Assembly: GCA_005503055.1 (NCBI GenBank)
Contig: SCOX01000002.1
Coordinates: 186,001 to 250,000, forward strand
Length of the DNA stretch: 64,000 nucleotides
Direction: 5' to 3'
From: Lysobacteraceae bacterium P
GTDB taxonomy: Bacteria; Pseudomonadota; Gammaproteobacteria; Xanthomonadales; Xanthomonadaceae
A model generated the notes under the pieces. It had not been told where the DNA came from. It saw nothing but the letters and a program-made list of their open reading frames with translations, and ran no database searches. The translations under genes were made by a program, and so were the position numbers. Below are positions 33,802 through 42,017 of the stretch, one piece after another. Position 1 is the stretch's first letter. Every line of letters begins with the position of its first letter.

Positions 33802-34176
33802 ATGAAATTCCTGCTGATGGTCTACACCGATCCGGTGCTGCTCGATGCGTTGCCCGAAGGCGAGTTCGACCGCCTGATGAAAGGTTGCCTGCACAAGGCC
33901 GACGAACTGCGCGCCGCCGGCGTGCTGCTCGATTCACAGCAACTGGAACTGCCTTCGAGCGCGCGCTCGGTGCGCACGCGCAACGGCAACACGCACATCG
34001 TCGATGGCCCGTTCGCCGAGGCGAAGGAAGTCTTCGCCGGCTTCAACCTGATCGAAGCGCCGGACATCGAGGAAGCGGTGCGGATCGCCAACAGTTTCCC
34101 CTGGACGCGGACCGGTTCGATCGAAGTGCGTCCGGTGCGCGACATGGACACGGTGCGGGTACGCGTGGGGGCATAA
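33802..34176 (+). CDS. YciI-family (DGPF domain) protein
   Basis: This is a 124-aa cytoplasmic protein starting [20 protein letters not shown]. It contains [21 protein letters not shown] (the DGPF motif with catalytic-like His/Asp) and [15 protein letters not shown]-related proteins are ferredoxin-fold dimers often encoded near ECF sigma factors of the SigJ type; no sigma gene adjoins here. A good ribosome site (ggagcg) lies before the ATG. It is convergent with the MarR-GNAT gene. Confidence 0.88.
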   Translation: MKFLLMVYTDPVLLDALPEGEFDRLMKGCLHKADELRAAGVLLDSQQLELPSSARSVRTRNGNTHIVDGPFAEAKEVFAGFNLIEAPDIEEAVRIANSFPWTRTGSIEVRPVRDMDTVRVRVGA

Positions 34177-34183
34177 AGGCGCC

Positions 34184-35074
34184 TCAGCCCAGGCGTTTTT
34201 CGAACCAATGGTCCGCGTACGGGTTGTCGTTGTAGGCGGCGATCTCGACGTATCCGTTGCGCGCGTACAGCGCGCGCGCCTCCAGCAGCGTGCGGTTGGT
34301 GTCCAGGCGCAGCGTGTCGAGCGCCAGCGCGCGCGCCTGCGCCTGGAGCGCATCGAGCATGCGCTGGGCGATGCCCAGGCCGCGTGCGGTGGGCGCGACC
34401 CACATGCGCTTGATCTCGCCGACGCCGTCGCCGTCGCCGAGCACCTTCAACGCGCCGCATCCGATCGCTTCACCGTCCAGCCGCGCCAGCAGCAGCACGC
34501 CCGACGGCGGCACCAGTTCCTGCGGATCGGCCGAAGGGCCGCGGGTGGGATCGAAGCCGGACTCGAAACGTTCGGCCAGTTCGCGCAGATAGGCATCGAT
34601 GCATGCGCGCGCGTCGGCGCTGGCCGGATCGGCCGTTTCGACGACCACCGACGCGGCACGCATCAGGCGCTCGACCTCGCACATCGCCGCGGTCAGGCGC
34701 TCGCGCTGCGAGGCGCCGAGCGACGCCAGCAGCGAGATCGCGAAATCCTGCGAACGGCGGTCGAGCGCATCCACCTCACGCCTCCCCTTGGCCGTGAGCG
34801 ACACCCGACGTACGCGCGCGTCGTCCGGGGCCGGCTTCGACTTCACCAGCCCCTGCGCCTCGAGCGAGCGCAGCAGGCGGCTCACGTAGCCCGAATCCAG
34901 CGACAAACGCGCGCGCAGATCGCGAACATCGGCGCCGTCGTGTCCGACTTCGAACAGCAGCCGCGACTCGGCGAGCGGCCGCCCTCTTCCGAGGTAATCG
35001 TCGGACAGCACGCCGATCCGGCGCGTCACCGCGCGGTTGAAGGTGCGGACCTGCTGGATCTGCGTCTCGTCCAT
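34184..35074 (-). CDS. MarR-family regulator fused to a GNAT acetyltransferase
   Basis: The 296-aa protein has an N-terminal MarR winged helix (about 1-145; LRARLSLDSGYVSRLLRSLEAQGLVKSKP, then DDARVRRVSLTAKGR). It has a C-terminal GNAT domain (about 150-296; EIKRMWVAPTARGLGIAQRML with the acetyl-CoA loop, then LALDTLRLDTNRTLLEARALYARNGY). Fusions of this type are known in proteobacteria and may couple sensing of a toxic compound to its acetylation. A perfect 16-bp inverted repeat two bases upstream of the start (35077) points to autorepression. Confidence 0.92.
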   Translation of the reverse strand: MDETQIQQVRTFNRAVTRRIGVLSDDYLGRGRPLAESRLLFEVGHDGADVRDLRARLSLDSGYVSRLLRSLEAQGLVKSKPAPDDARVRRVSLTAKGRREVDALDRRSQDFAISLLASLGASQRERLTAAMCEVERLMRAASVVVETADPASADARACIDAYLRELAERFESGFDPTRGPSADPQELVPPSGVLLLARLDGEAIGCGALKVLGDGDGVGEIKRMWVAPTARGLGIAQRMLDALQAQARALALDTLRLDTNRTLLEARALYARNGYVEIAAYNDNPYADHWFEKRLG

Positions 35075-35076
35075 TG

Positions 35077-35092
35077 CCTGACTTTAGTCAGG
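35077..35092. promoter_or_regulatory. Operator of the MarR-GNAT gene
   Basis: A perfect inverted repeat, cctgact-tt-agtcagg, lies two bases from the start codon. The arm size and spacing fit a MarR dimer. It overlaps the ribosome-binding region, so binding would block both polymerase and ribosome access. Confidence 0.7.
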
Positions 35093-35166
35093 TAATTTGG
35101 AACGCGCAAGTGAGACAGGGCTGCACCTTCTCCCTTGCGGGAGGATGCGATTGGTACCGCCCAGCG

Positions 35167-35388
35167 TTAGGTGCTTTCCTGCGCGCCCTTTCGCCCACGT
35201 GCCAGGTACGGCAGCGCGAACAGATACAAGCCGCTGAGCAGCAGCAGGACCAGCGGGAGCAGGGTCGCGAAGCCCACGTAGAGCGCGATGTCGCCGCGAC
35301 CCATGACCACGAAGTTGGCGATCACGAACAACGTGAAGGCCATCGACAGCCAGCGATGGACCTGGCGAATCCACTTGTTCCAGATCAT
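35167..35388 (-). CDS. Small two-helix membrane protein
   Basis: The 73-aa protein MIWNKWIRQVHRWLSMAFTL has two membrane segments (WLSMAFTLFVIANFVVMG and GFATLLPLVLLLLSGLYLFALPYL) and a basic C-terminus. It has the look of a short PepSY-TM/DUF2871-like helix pair: the RQVHRWLSM sequence with a central His is typical of heme- or quinone-associated membrane proteins, but this is only resemblance. A strong ggaggttcc ribosome site precedes it. It is monocistronic. Confidence 0.65.
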   Translation of the reverse strand: MIWNKWIRQVHRWLSMAFTLFVIANFVVMGRGDIALYVGFATLLPLVLLLLSGLYLFALPYLARGRKGAQEST

Positions 35389-35554
35389 GGAACCTCCTTG
35401 GAAGACGGCGAGACGCGTCGGGTCACGAGACCGCGCGGGTTGAGAGGCAACCGGGGCCGATGCTAGCGACCCCGACGTCCTGCCGCTTCTTCAGAACTGA
35501 TCGCTTCCGGGCTGCGCGTGCCGTGCGGTGTGAAGGCGCATCGCACCGCAGGAT

Positions 35555-38500
35555 CTAGAACGCCTGCCGCCATTCCAATCCTGCCGTGCCCCAGCGCTCT
35601 TCCGAGGCATTGTGGACGCCCAGGCCAATGCGCAACTGCGCGCCCTGGACATCACGATGCAGGCCGAGTTCCAGCAGGCCGACGTCGTCATCCCATCCGG
35701 CGCCACCGAGCGGCGCCCAGGCAGCCATGCCAGTGAAACGCGCCTGCACGTCATCGGACTGCGATAACAGTTGCTGCAACTCGGCCCGCCCCTGCAATGT
35801 CCAGGCGGCGCTTCCTGCCGACAGCTCTTGGCTGAAACGGGCGCCGGCAATGCTCATCGTCGAGGTAGCGTCCGAGGCTTCCGCGGCGAGGCCGAAGCCC
35901 GCTGCACCCTCTTCACGGAACGCGTCGCGGCGAATCCGGATCGCCTGCAGACCGGCGTACGGCACTATCGACAGGTGTCCCCAATGAATCCGCGTGCCGA
36001 CCTGCAGAGCCAGCGTCGCGTGCTGCTGGCGCAGGTCCGAATCCACGCGGAAGCGCTCGATGCCGAGGTCGATCTCGCGATGCAGCGTACGCTGGCCTTG
36101 GCCGAAGCCGAGGCTGCCCAGCACGTAACGTCCATCGCCAAGATCCCGGTTCGCATACCACTGCCCTTCGAACAGGTTCACGCGTTCCCGGTCGGCGCGC
36201 GTGCCGTGCCACGCATCACCGTGTGTGGAGGTCATCGACACGCCCATCGTCGTCGCGGTCGCGCGGTGCACGTCCGCGCCCATGGACCAGCCGCTCGCCT
36301 GCATGTCGACGCCGGATCCGGCGCGCTGCTGCTCGAACGTGCGTGACCACATGGGCGATGCGTCTCGGCCGGCGATCTCGTCCATGCGCGATTCGAGCGA
36401 ACGTCGCGCGTCATCGGCCGCCATGCGGGTGAACGTGGCGTCCATGCCGTGGAACTGGCCCGACAGCGAGGCCAGCGAACGCTCCAGTTGCGCCACCGAT
36501 GCGGTGGATTGCAGGGCTGCGGCGCCCGACAGAAAGTCGGCATCCGCGAATGCCGTCGAGGCATCGAGTTGGCCGAAAGCGGCCTCCAGCCGTTCGGCGC
36601 CGACGATGGCCGCGGACGACAGCCCGAGACGAGCCGCCGTCGTGGCGACACTGTTGCGGGTGAGTTCCAGCCACACGCCCTGAGGCTCGTAGTGCGGTGT
36701 CGCGCTGAGCAGGTAGGAGGGCGCGGTCCAGTCGACCAAGTCGAATGTGCCCTCCACCTGCGCCGCCTGCAGCACGTCGGCGCGCGCGTTGAAGACGTAA
36801 CCGTTGACCGTGCCGACGATGTGCAGGCTGCCGTCGAGTCGCGCAGTGCCAGCGATCTCCATCGGCTTGGCGCCCAGGTACATCGACATGCCGGCGGCCG
36901 CGGATTGCACGTAGTCGCCGCCGATTCGAGCGACGATGCCGTTGCTCGGCAGCCAGACGTTGGATCCGTTGATCAAGTCGCCGCCGATGGTCACGTCACC
37001 ACCGCGCACTCCGGGCCAGCCCCCTACCCCACCGGGCGCACCGAACGAGACGCCGCCTGCCCCGGCTTCGGCCCGCATGTCGGCCTTGAGCACCGCGCCG
37101 TCGGCGAGGGTCACCCAGCCACCGTCCTGCACCACGACGTCGCTGGCCTGTTCGCCAAGGATGCCCACGGTCATGCCGCTGGTGCCGCGCACAATCGTGG
37201 GACCGGCATAAGTATTGCGGCCCGAGAGGAACATGAGCAGCGGGCGGTTGCCGCCGTCGAGAGTGAGCCCGCCGGCACCGGTCATGTCGTTGGACCAGTT
37301 GCCGCCGAAGCCGCTGGACACGATCCGGCTGAAGTCGAACGCCATCTGACCCCAGTCCAGGCGCCCTGGCCCGTTGATCGCCTTGTTGAGGTCGATCAGT
37401 CCGTGACCGTACACGTCGTCCACGCCGGGTGCGCCCAGGTCGGTGGTGGTGCCGAAGAGGATCTGCAGCGTCTGTTCGGCATTGAGGTAGGTGAAGCGGT
37501 CGCGCACGATCGCGGCCGCTCCGCTGACCTGCGCGGCGGCGAAACCGGTGCTGTGCCCGTCGACCAGGCCCGTCGCGTTCGGATCGACCGTCTTCACATC
37601 GCCCGTCGCCATCAGGCACACGTCCTTGGCCGCGCCGCAGGCATTGGAATATGCCGAGATGCGATTGGGCATTTCACTCGACACCGCCCCCACGACCAGC
37701 CAGCGTTTGCGCACGCCATCGGGATCCTCGCCGGTGAGCGGCAACGCCGCCAGTTGGGACGGCTCGAAGTCCGCCGCGTCGCCGGCGGCGACCACGACCA
37801 GGGCGTCGCGTCCGGTAAGGCGCGAGAATCCGTCGTAGAGCTCATTGCGCCCGGCGTCGCTGTCCCAGCGCAGGGCGTCGCTGGATACGTTGACGACGTT
37901 GACGCCGCGGTCGGCCAACCATTGCGCGCCGGCGCTGAAGGCGCCGTCGGCTTTCACGTTCTGCACCGGCGAACGGTCGTCAGCCAGATAGCGGAACGAA
38001 GCCAGTGTCGCCTGCATCGCGACGCCGCCCGGGTGTCCGTTCGCGTTGTATCCCAGGATGATGCGCGCCACCTGCGTTCCATGCCCGGCCTTGTCCGGCA
38101 CGGAGGTGTCCATCGTGGTGGGATCGGACACGAGGTGCGAACCGGTGACGAACCCGGAGGGCGACAGTCGGGTGCTGTCGACGCCCGAGTCGATGATGCC
38201 GACCTTCGATCGACTGCCGTAATAGGGATAGCCCGAGAAGCCGGGGATGAGCTGCCGGTGCGCATCGATGGCCGGATTGAGCACTGGGGGAGCGCGCTCG
38301 ATCGGCGGTCGCGGCGGTGTCACCGGTGGCGTGACAGGCGGCGTGACCGGAGGCTCGGGCACTGCTGGTGGCTCAGGTGTGGTCGGCGGCTGAGGAGTGG
38401 GCGGTGTCGGTGGCGGCGCGCTGCCACCCGCGGGCGGCGGATCGTTGCGGACGCTGCCTCCGCCACCTCCGCCACCGCAGGACGCAACCGCCATCGCGCA

Positions 38501-38569
38501 CAGCACCGCCGCCACGGCGCGCACCAAAGGCGCGCAACTCTCCCTGCCAAGTTCCATTTGGATCCCCAT
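35555..38569 (-). CDS. Subtilisin (S8) autotransporter
   Basis: The 1004-aa protein has a lipoprotein-like signal (lipobox around C31, AVASCGGGG) and a Gly then Pro-rich linker. The S8 protease domain (about 100-400) has Asp127 in GIIDSGVD, His163 in AGHGTQVA and Ser340 in VDGHSTGFAAAQVSG. A beta-helix passenger follows (DGGNRPLLMFLSGRNTYAGPTIV, with the usual autotransporter-associated repeats), then a 12-strand C-terminal barrel ending AGLEWRQAF. The residue expected to be the oxyanion-hole Asn is Asp in AAGDAADFEP. It is probably exposed on the cell surface. ATG 38557 has a better ribosome site (gggga) and is an alternative start. Confidence 0.92.
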   Translation of the reverse strand: MGIQMELGRESCAPLVRAVAAVLCAMAVASCGGGGGGGSVRNDPPPAGGSAPPPTPPTPQPPTTPEPPAVPEPPVTPPVTPPVTPPRPPIERAPPVLNPAIDAHRQLIPGFSGYPYYGSRSKVGIIDSGVDSTRLSPSGFVTGSHLVSDPTTMDTSVPDKAGHGTQVARIILGYNANGHPGGVAMQATLASFRYLADDRSPVQNVKADGAFSAGAQWLADRGVNVVNVSSDALRWDSDAGRNELYDGFSRLTGRDALVVVAAGDAADFEPSQLAALPLTGEDPDGVRKRWLVVGAVSSEMPNRISAYSNACGAAKDVCLMATGDVKTVDPNATGLVDGHSTGFAAAQVSGAAAIVRDRFTYLNAEQTLQILFGTTTDLGAPGVDDVYGHGLIDLNKAINGPGRLDWGQMAFDFSRIVSSGFGGNWSNDMTGAGGLTLDGGNRPLLMFLSGRNTYAGPTIVRGTSGMTVGILGEQASDVVVQDGGWVTLADGAVLKADMRAEAGAGGVSFGAPGGVGGWPGVRGGDVTIGGDLINGSNVWLPSNGIVARIGGDYVQSAAAGMSMYLGAKPMEIAGTARLDGSLHIVGTVNGYVFNARADVLQAAQVEGTFDLVDWTAPSYLLSATPHYEPQGVWLELTRNSVATTAARLGLSSAAIVGAERLEAAFGQLDASTAFADADFLSGAAALQSTASVAQLERSLASLSGQFHGMDATFTRMAADDARRSLESRMDEIAGRDASPMWSRTFEQQRAGSGVDMQASGWSMGADVHRATATTMGVSMTSTHGDAWHGTRADRERVNLFEGQWYANRDLGDGRYVLGSLGFGQGQRTLHREIDLGIERFRVDSDLRQQHATLALQVGTRIHWGHLSIVPYAGLQAIRIRRDAFREEGAAGFGLAAEASDATSTMSIAGARFSQELSAGSAAWTLQGRAELQQLLSQSDDVQARFTGMAAWAPLGGAGWDDDVGLLELGLHRDVQGAQLRIGLGVHNASEERWGTAGLEWRQAF

Positions 38570-38626
38570 TCGTCGCGCCGGCCCGTGGCCGGCTCCCCTC
38601 GGGCGAGCGTAGGTCAATCCCCCGCG

Positions 38627-38668
38627 CCCTCTCAAGCGCGCCCTCTCAAGCGCGCCCTCTCAAGCTCG
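38627..38668. repeat. 14-bp tandem repeat, three units
   Basis: The 14-mer ccctctcaagcgcg occurs at 38627 and 38641, and with one substitution at 38655. It lies between the amidohydrolase stop and the autotransporter start, in the latter's upstream region. The core ctcaag..gcc resembles the tesA-linked 15-bp repeats. Confidence 0.78.
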
Positions 38669-38692
38669 GCCCACTCCGCCTGGGACTTCGCC

Positions 38693-40021
38693 TTAGCGTT
38701 CGGCAGCGCCCCCGCGCACCACCTTCCCCTGCTTCATCACCAACAGCGGCTTCTCGGTCGCGCGGATGTTCTCCAGCACGTTGCCCGGAACCGCGACGAC
38801 GTCGGCGAAGCGACCGGCTTCCAGCGTGCCGGTTTCGTTCTCGATCCCCAGCAGCTTCGCCGAGCCCTGGCTGCTGGCGAGCAATGCCGCCACCGGCGTC
38901 ATGCCCAGCTCGACCATGTCGCCGAACTCCTGCGCGTTGAGCCCATGCGGATACACCGCCGCGTCCGTTCCCAGCGCGATCGGCACGCCCACGCGCAGCG
39001 CTTCCTTGAACATCGTCTGGTGCGCGGCGCCCGCCGCGCGCGCCTTGGCACCGATCTGCGGCGGGTAGGTGTCGGCCTTGTCGACCACCCACACCTGGGT
39101 CATGCGCGTGGGCACCAGGTAGGTGCCTTTCTGCTTCATCAGTTTCAGCGTCGGCGCGGTGAGGAAGCTGCCGTGCTCGATGGAGTCCACGCCCGCCTCG
39201 ACCGCCAGCTTCGCGGCCAGATCGCCGTGGCTGTGCGCGGCGACCTTGCGGCCCCAGGCGTGCGCCTCGGTCACGATCGCGCGCAGCTCGTCGGGCGTGA
39301 GCTGGGGAACGTCGACCGGGTCGGCCTCCGACAGCACGCCGCCGGAGGCGCAGATCTTGATGAGGTCGGCGCCGTATTTCATCTGCTCGCGCACCGCCAG
39401 CCGGCATTGCTCGGCACCGTTGCAGACGCCGTCGCGCGGGCCCAGAGGCGCCACGCGCTCGGGCGGGAACGGCGCGATGTCGCAATGCCCGCCGGTGGAA
39501 CCGATGGCGTGGCCGGCGACCAACATGCGCGGGCCCTCCGCCAGGCCGTCGCGGATCGCGTTGCGCAGGGCGACGTCGACGAAATCCGGCGCGCCGACTT
39601 CACGCACCGTGGTGAAGCCGGCGTCGAGCGTCAGCTTCGCGTTGTGCGCGGCGTGGAAGGACTGCTCCACCGGCAGGCGCAGCATGTTCTCGTAGAAGCC
39701 TTCCGCCCAGTTGTCGTCGTGGTTGGAGGCGATGTGGGTGTGGGCGTCGATGAAGCCCGGCATCAGCGTGGCATCGCCCAGGTCGATGACCTTCGCGCCG
39801 GGCGGCGCAGCGGATTCCCCGACGGCGGCGATGCGCGAGCCCTGCACGACGACCACGCCCGGAGATACCAGCCGGCCGCTGCGGCCATCGAACAGGTGTG
39901 CGGCCTTGAGCACGATGGGCGGCGCGGGCGGCGTTGCGGCCGGAGCCTGCGCCGGCGCGGCGGAGGCGAGCGAGAGAGCAACGGACAGACCCGTCAGGGC
40001 CACGACGGTACGACGCTTCAT
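38693..40021 (-). CDS. Secreted metal-dependent amidohydrolase (imidazolonepropionase/prolidase-like)
   Basis: The 442-aa protein has a signal peptide (MKRRTVVALTGLSVALSLASA). A TIM-barrel amidohydrolase domain contains HTHIAS (first metal ligands in MPGFIDAHTHIASNHDD), the carboxylated Lys region IKICASGG, KVAAHSHG and SIEHGSFL (His ligands) and the final Asp in ALGTDAAVYPHG. It resembles bacterial Xaa-Pro dipeptidase/imidazolonepropionase-type secreted enzymes that often hydrolyse peptide or amide bonds. The actual substrate is unclear. The gene is likely its own unit; a LacI-type palindrome (40203) lies 182 bases upstream. Confidence 0.87.
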   Translation of the reverse strand: MKRRTVVALTGLSVALSLASAAPAQAPAATPPAPPIVLKAAHLFDGRSGRLVSPGVVVVQGSRIAAVGESAAPPGAKVIDLGDATLMPGFIDAHTHIASNHDDNWAEGFYENMLRLPVEQSFHAAHNAKLTLDAGFTTVREVGAPDFVDVALRNAIRDGLAEGPRMLVAGHAIGSTGGHCDIAPFPPERVAPLGPRDGVCNGAEQCRLAVREQMKYGADLIKICASGGVLSEADPVDVPQLTPDELRAIVTEAHAWGRKVAAHSHGDLAAKLAVEAGVDSIEHGSFLTAPTLKLMKQKGTYLVPTRMTQVWVVDKADTYPPQIGAKARAAGAAHQTMFKEALRVGVPIALGTDAAVYPHGLNAQEFGDMVELGMTPVAALLASSQGSAKLLGIENETGTLEAGRFADVVAVPGNVLENIRATEKPLLVMKQGKVVRGGAAER

Positions 40022-40354
40022 TCCCTTCCCCTTGGCGGATGCGCGGTCCGGCGAGTGTAGGAGGCCGGGCCGCCGGCCGTCTCGTCCCGTGCGACGGCCG
40101 CTGTCCACACTGCGCGCTCTCCTCGTCAGGGAGACCCCCGGGGTGACGCGCGAACTGGGCCTCGCGCGCCACCCCGGTTCTATCTGCTTCGTCGCGGGCG
40201 TTGTAAGCGCTTACCTAAAGCCCACGTGAAGGATTCCCGCGACGAATCGCGAACTGCGTCATGGTTTCGCGCGCTCCCCACTTGCCAGCGCATGCGGCCC
40301 AGTCAGGATCGCATCGCGGTCCATGACAACACTCGCATTCAAACAGGGGACTCC
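40022..40354. other. Divergent intergenic region, amidohydrolase / RcnB-like
   Basis: These 333 bases separate the two divergent genes. Apart from the palindrome at 40203-40214, I see no repeat, RNA structure or small gene. Confidence 0.35.
40203..40214. promoter_or_regulatory. LacI-family-like operator
   Basis: The perfect palindrome gtaagcgcttac (in context ttgtaagcgcttacct) matches the tgtaagcgcttaca core bound by many LacI-type repressors with a central CG. It lies between two divergent genes. No LacI gene is in the window. Confidence 0.4.
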
Positions 40355-40693
40355 ATGAAGCACCTGCTGTCGGCTCTCGCGATCGGCGTACTGCTGGCTT
40401 CGCCGTTCGCCGCATCCGCCCACGACAAGCACCACCACGACCGCGACCGCGATCGCCACCACCACGATCACGACGACGACCATCACGATCGCGGCCGCAA
40501 GAACGGCCACCACAAGCACGACTACCGCCGCGGCGTGGTCTATGTCGAACGCCGCGTGTACGTCGACGACTACCCGCGCTACGAGTTGCGCGAGCCGCCG
40601 CGCGGCCACCGCTGGGTGCGCAGCGACGACGGTCGTTACGTCCTGATCGCCGTGGCCACCGGCATCATCGCCGACGTGCTGCTGCATCACTGA
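40355..40693 (+). CDS. RcnB-family periplasmic protein
   Basis: The 112-aa protein has a signal peptide (MKHLLSALAIGVLLASPFAASA). A long His/Asp cluster follows (residues about 23-55, HDKHHHDRDRDRHHH and similar), well suited to metal binding. The C-terminal RcnB-like domain is PPRGHRWVRSDDGRYVLIAVATGIIADVLL. RcnB in E. coli modulates nickel/cobalt export in the periplasm; homologues are often general stress proteins. The gene is followed by its own terminator. Metal specificity is only inferred from the His cluster. Confidence 0.85.
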   Translation: MKHLLSALAIGVLLASPFAASAHDKHHHDRDRDRHHHDHDDDHHDRGRKNGHHKHDYRRGVVYVERRVYVDDYPRYELREPPRGHRWVRSDDGRYVLIAVATGIIADVLLHH

Positions 40694-40735
40694 TCCACGC
40701 CCACCCTGCCTGCGGGCAGGGACCAGCGAACGACG

Positions 40736-40755
40736 AAGGCCCCTCACGGGGCCTT
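40736..40755 (+). terminator. Terminator after the RcnB-like gene
   Basis: An 8-bp stem (40736-40743 / 40748-40755) with loop tcac and a T-rich tail (tgtctttt) follows the stop codon by 42 bases. Confidence 0.65.
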
Positions 40756-40864
40756 TGTCTTTTCCGCTGAACGCGCCCGGGTAACGCTGGCCTTACGTCC
40801 TGGTGCGACGTTGCTAACGCGCCGGCCTCTAGCGTGTGCCGCTCCAATCGCACAGGAGGCACCC

Positions 40865-41074
40865 ATGGGCACCAACAAGCACGCACGCGATCGTGTCGCC
40901 AGCGGCGACATCACGCCGCCGTCCGGCGGCAATCGCAACACCGATCGGGATCACGCCCTGCGCGCCGGCGACGATGGTCCCACCCAGCGCAAGTCGGCGA
41001 CCCACAAGGAGCCCTCCACGCGCGAGGACGGTCGCGACGACCATCGCAGCGGCAGCGACAAGCGCCATCACTGA
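40865..41074 (+). CDS. Small hydrophilic, probably disordered protein
   Basis: The 69-aa protein MGTNKHARDRVASGDITPPS is rich in Asp, Arg, Lys, Ser, Gly and His, and ends KRHH. It has no hydrophobic core. The ATG has acaggaggcacc in front, a strong ribosome site. It is close in composition to the gene at 27318 and to the next gene at 41085, which follows 10 bases behind. No family is recognised; a stress-linked role is guesswork. Confidence 0.6.
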   Translation: MGTNKHARDRVASGDITPPSGGNRNTDRDHALRAGDDGPTQRKSATHKEPSTREDGRDDHRSGSDKRHH

Positions 41075-41084
41075 AGGCGGCCCC

Positions 41085-41258
41085 ATGCGACCGGACAAAT
41101 CCAAATCGCAGGCGCCGCGGAAATCGGGCGCCAAGGATCAGAAGCGGGATCGGCAGGACGGTGCACCCGAAACGGGTCCGAAGCGCGCGCGCGACTCAGG
41201 GGACGACACCCTGGCCACCGTGCGCCATCGCGAGCACAAGGGCCGCACGCTGCACTGA
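41085..41258 (+). CDS. Small basic disordered protein
   Basis: The 57-aa protein MRPDKSKSQAPRKSGAKDQK is rich in Lys and Arg and ends TVRHREHKGRTLH. The start lies 10 bases after the previous gene's stop with gaaggcgg as ribosome site, so they are probably co-transcribed. No homology is recognised. High net positive charge would allow nucleic-acid binding, which is only a guess. Confidence 0.5.
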   Translation: MRPDKSKSQAPRKSGAKDQKRDRQDGAPETGPKRARDSGDDTLATVRHREHKGRTLH

Positions 41259-41388
41259 CCGCGCCACACGCCGCCTTCACTTTTCCGTGCACAGACTGAA
41301 CCCGCGCCCATGCCGCCCCCCGGCCGCATGGGCGTTCCATCGCGCGCCCGCGCGATGCGCCATTCGCACGCACCGCACGGAGAATGCA

Positions 41389-42006
41389 GTGAAGACCTTC
41401 CCGCTCAGCTCGCTTCGCCCCGCTCCGCTGGCCCTCGTCGTGACGCTCGCCTTCGCATCCGGCTGCACCACCACTGCGCCGGCCGAGACCGCCGCGCGCG
41501 GCCCCAGCCCCAGCGCGACCGCCGCCGTCACGATGACCGTCGAAGGCCAGGTCACCGACATCAACACGCCCAACCGCCTGATCACCGTGCGCGGCGCCGA
41601 CGGCAACGAGGTGGAGGTGCACGCCGACGACACCGTGCGCAATTTCGAACAGGTTCGCGTGGGCGACATCGTGGCGCTGGACTACCTGCGCGCGGTCACC
41701 GTCGATATCCAGCCCGCCGGCAGTGCAGAGCCCGGCGCCTTCATCCAGCAGGGGAAAGATGTCGCCAAGACCGGCGAACGGCCGCGCTTCGGCACCGCGG
41801 AAGTGGTGACCGTGCTGGCGCCGATCCGCGCGATCGACACGGTCAACCACACCATCACGGTGGAGGGCCCGCGCGGCAATGTCGTCACGCTCGACGTACA
41901 GAAGCCCGAGCATCAGGCCCGAATGTCGGAACTCAAGGTCGGCGACATGCTGCGCGTGGCGTTCACCGAAGCGGCGGCGATATCGGTGCGCCCGAAGGGA
42001 AAGTAG
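41389..42006 (+). CDS. Lipoprotein with two DUF5666-like beta domains
   Basis: The 205-aa protein starts at GTG 41389, preceded by cggag at 41379. It has a lipobox (LAFASGC, Cys near 26) and two similar segments: residues about 49-100 (VEGQVTDINTPNRLITVRGADGNEVEVHADDTVRNFEQVRVGDIVAL) and about 138-200 (RAIDTVNHTITVEGPRGNVVTLDV..LKVGDMLRVAF). The repeated beta-barrel-like units suggest an OB-type fold anchored at the outer or inner membrane. No function is known. It may belong to the same plus-strand unit as the two small genes before it, or have its own promoter. Confidence 0.75.
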   Translation: MKTFPLSSLRPAPLALVVTLAFASGCTTTAPAETAARGPSPSATAAVTMTVEGQVTDINTPNRLITVRGADGNEVEVHADDTVRNFEQVRVGDIVALDYLRAVTVDIQPAGSAEPGAFIQQGKDVAKTGERPRFGTAEVVTVLAPIRAIDTVNHTITVEGPRGNVVTLDVQKPEHQARMSELKVGDMLRVAFTEAAAISVRPKGK

Positions 42007-42017
42007 GCGGCGCGCGC

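Noticed and set aside
35555-38569. Phage or mobile element around the autotransporter
   Set aside because: Composition matches the neighbours, and no integrase, transposase or attachment site is seen.
36449-40060. Plus-strand open frame of 1203 codons antisense to the autotransporter and amidohydrolase genes
   Set aside because: It crosses two real minus-strand genes and their promoter region without any motif, and its composition is that of an antisense shadow in GC-rich DNA.
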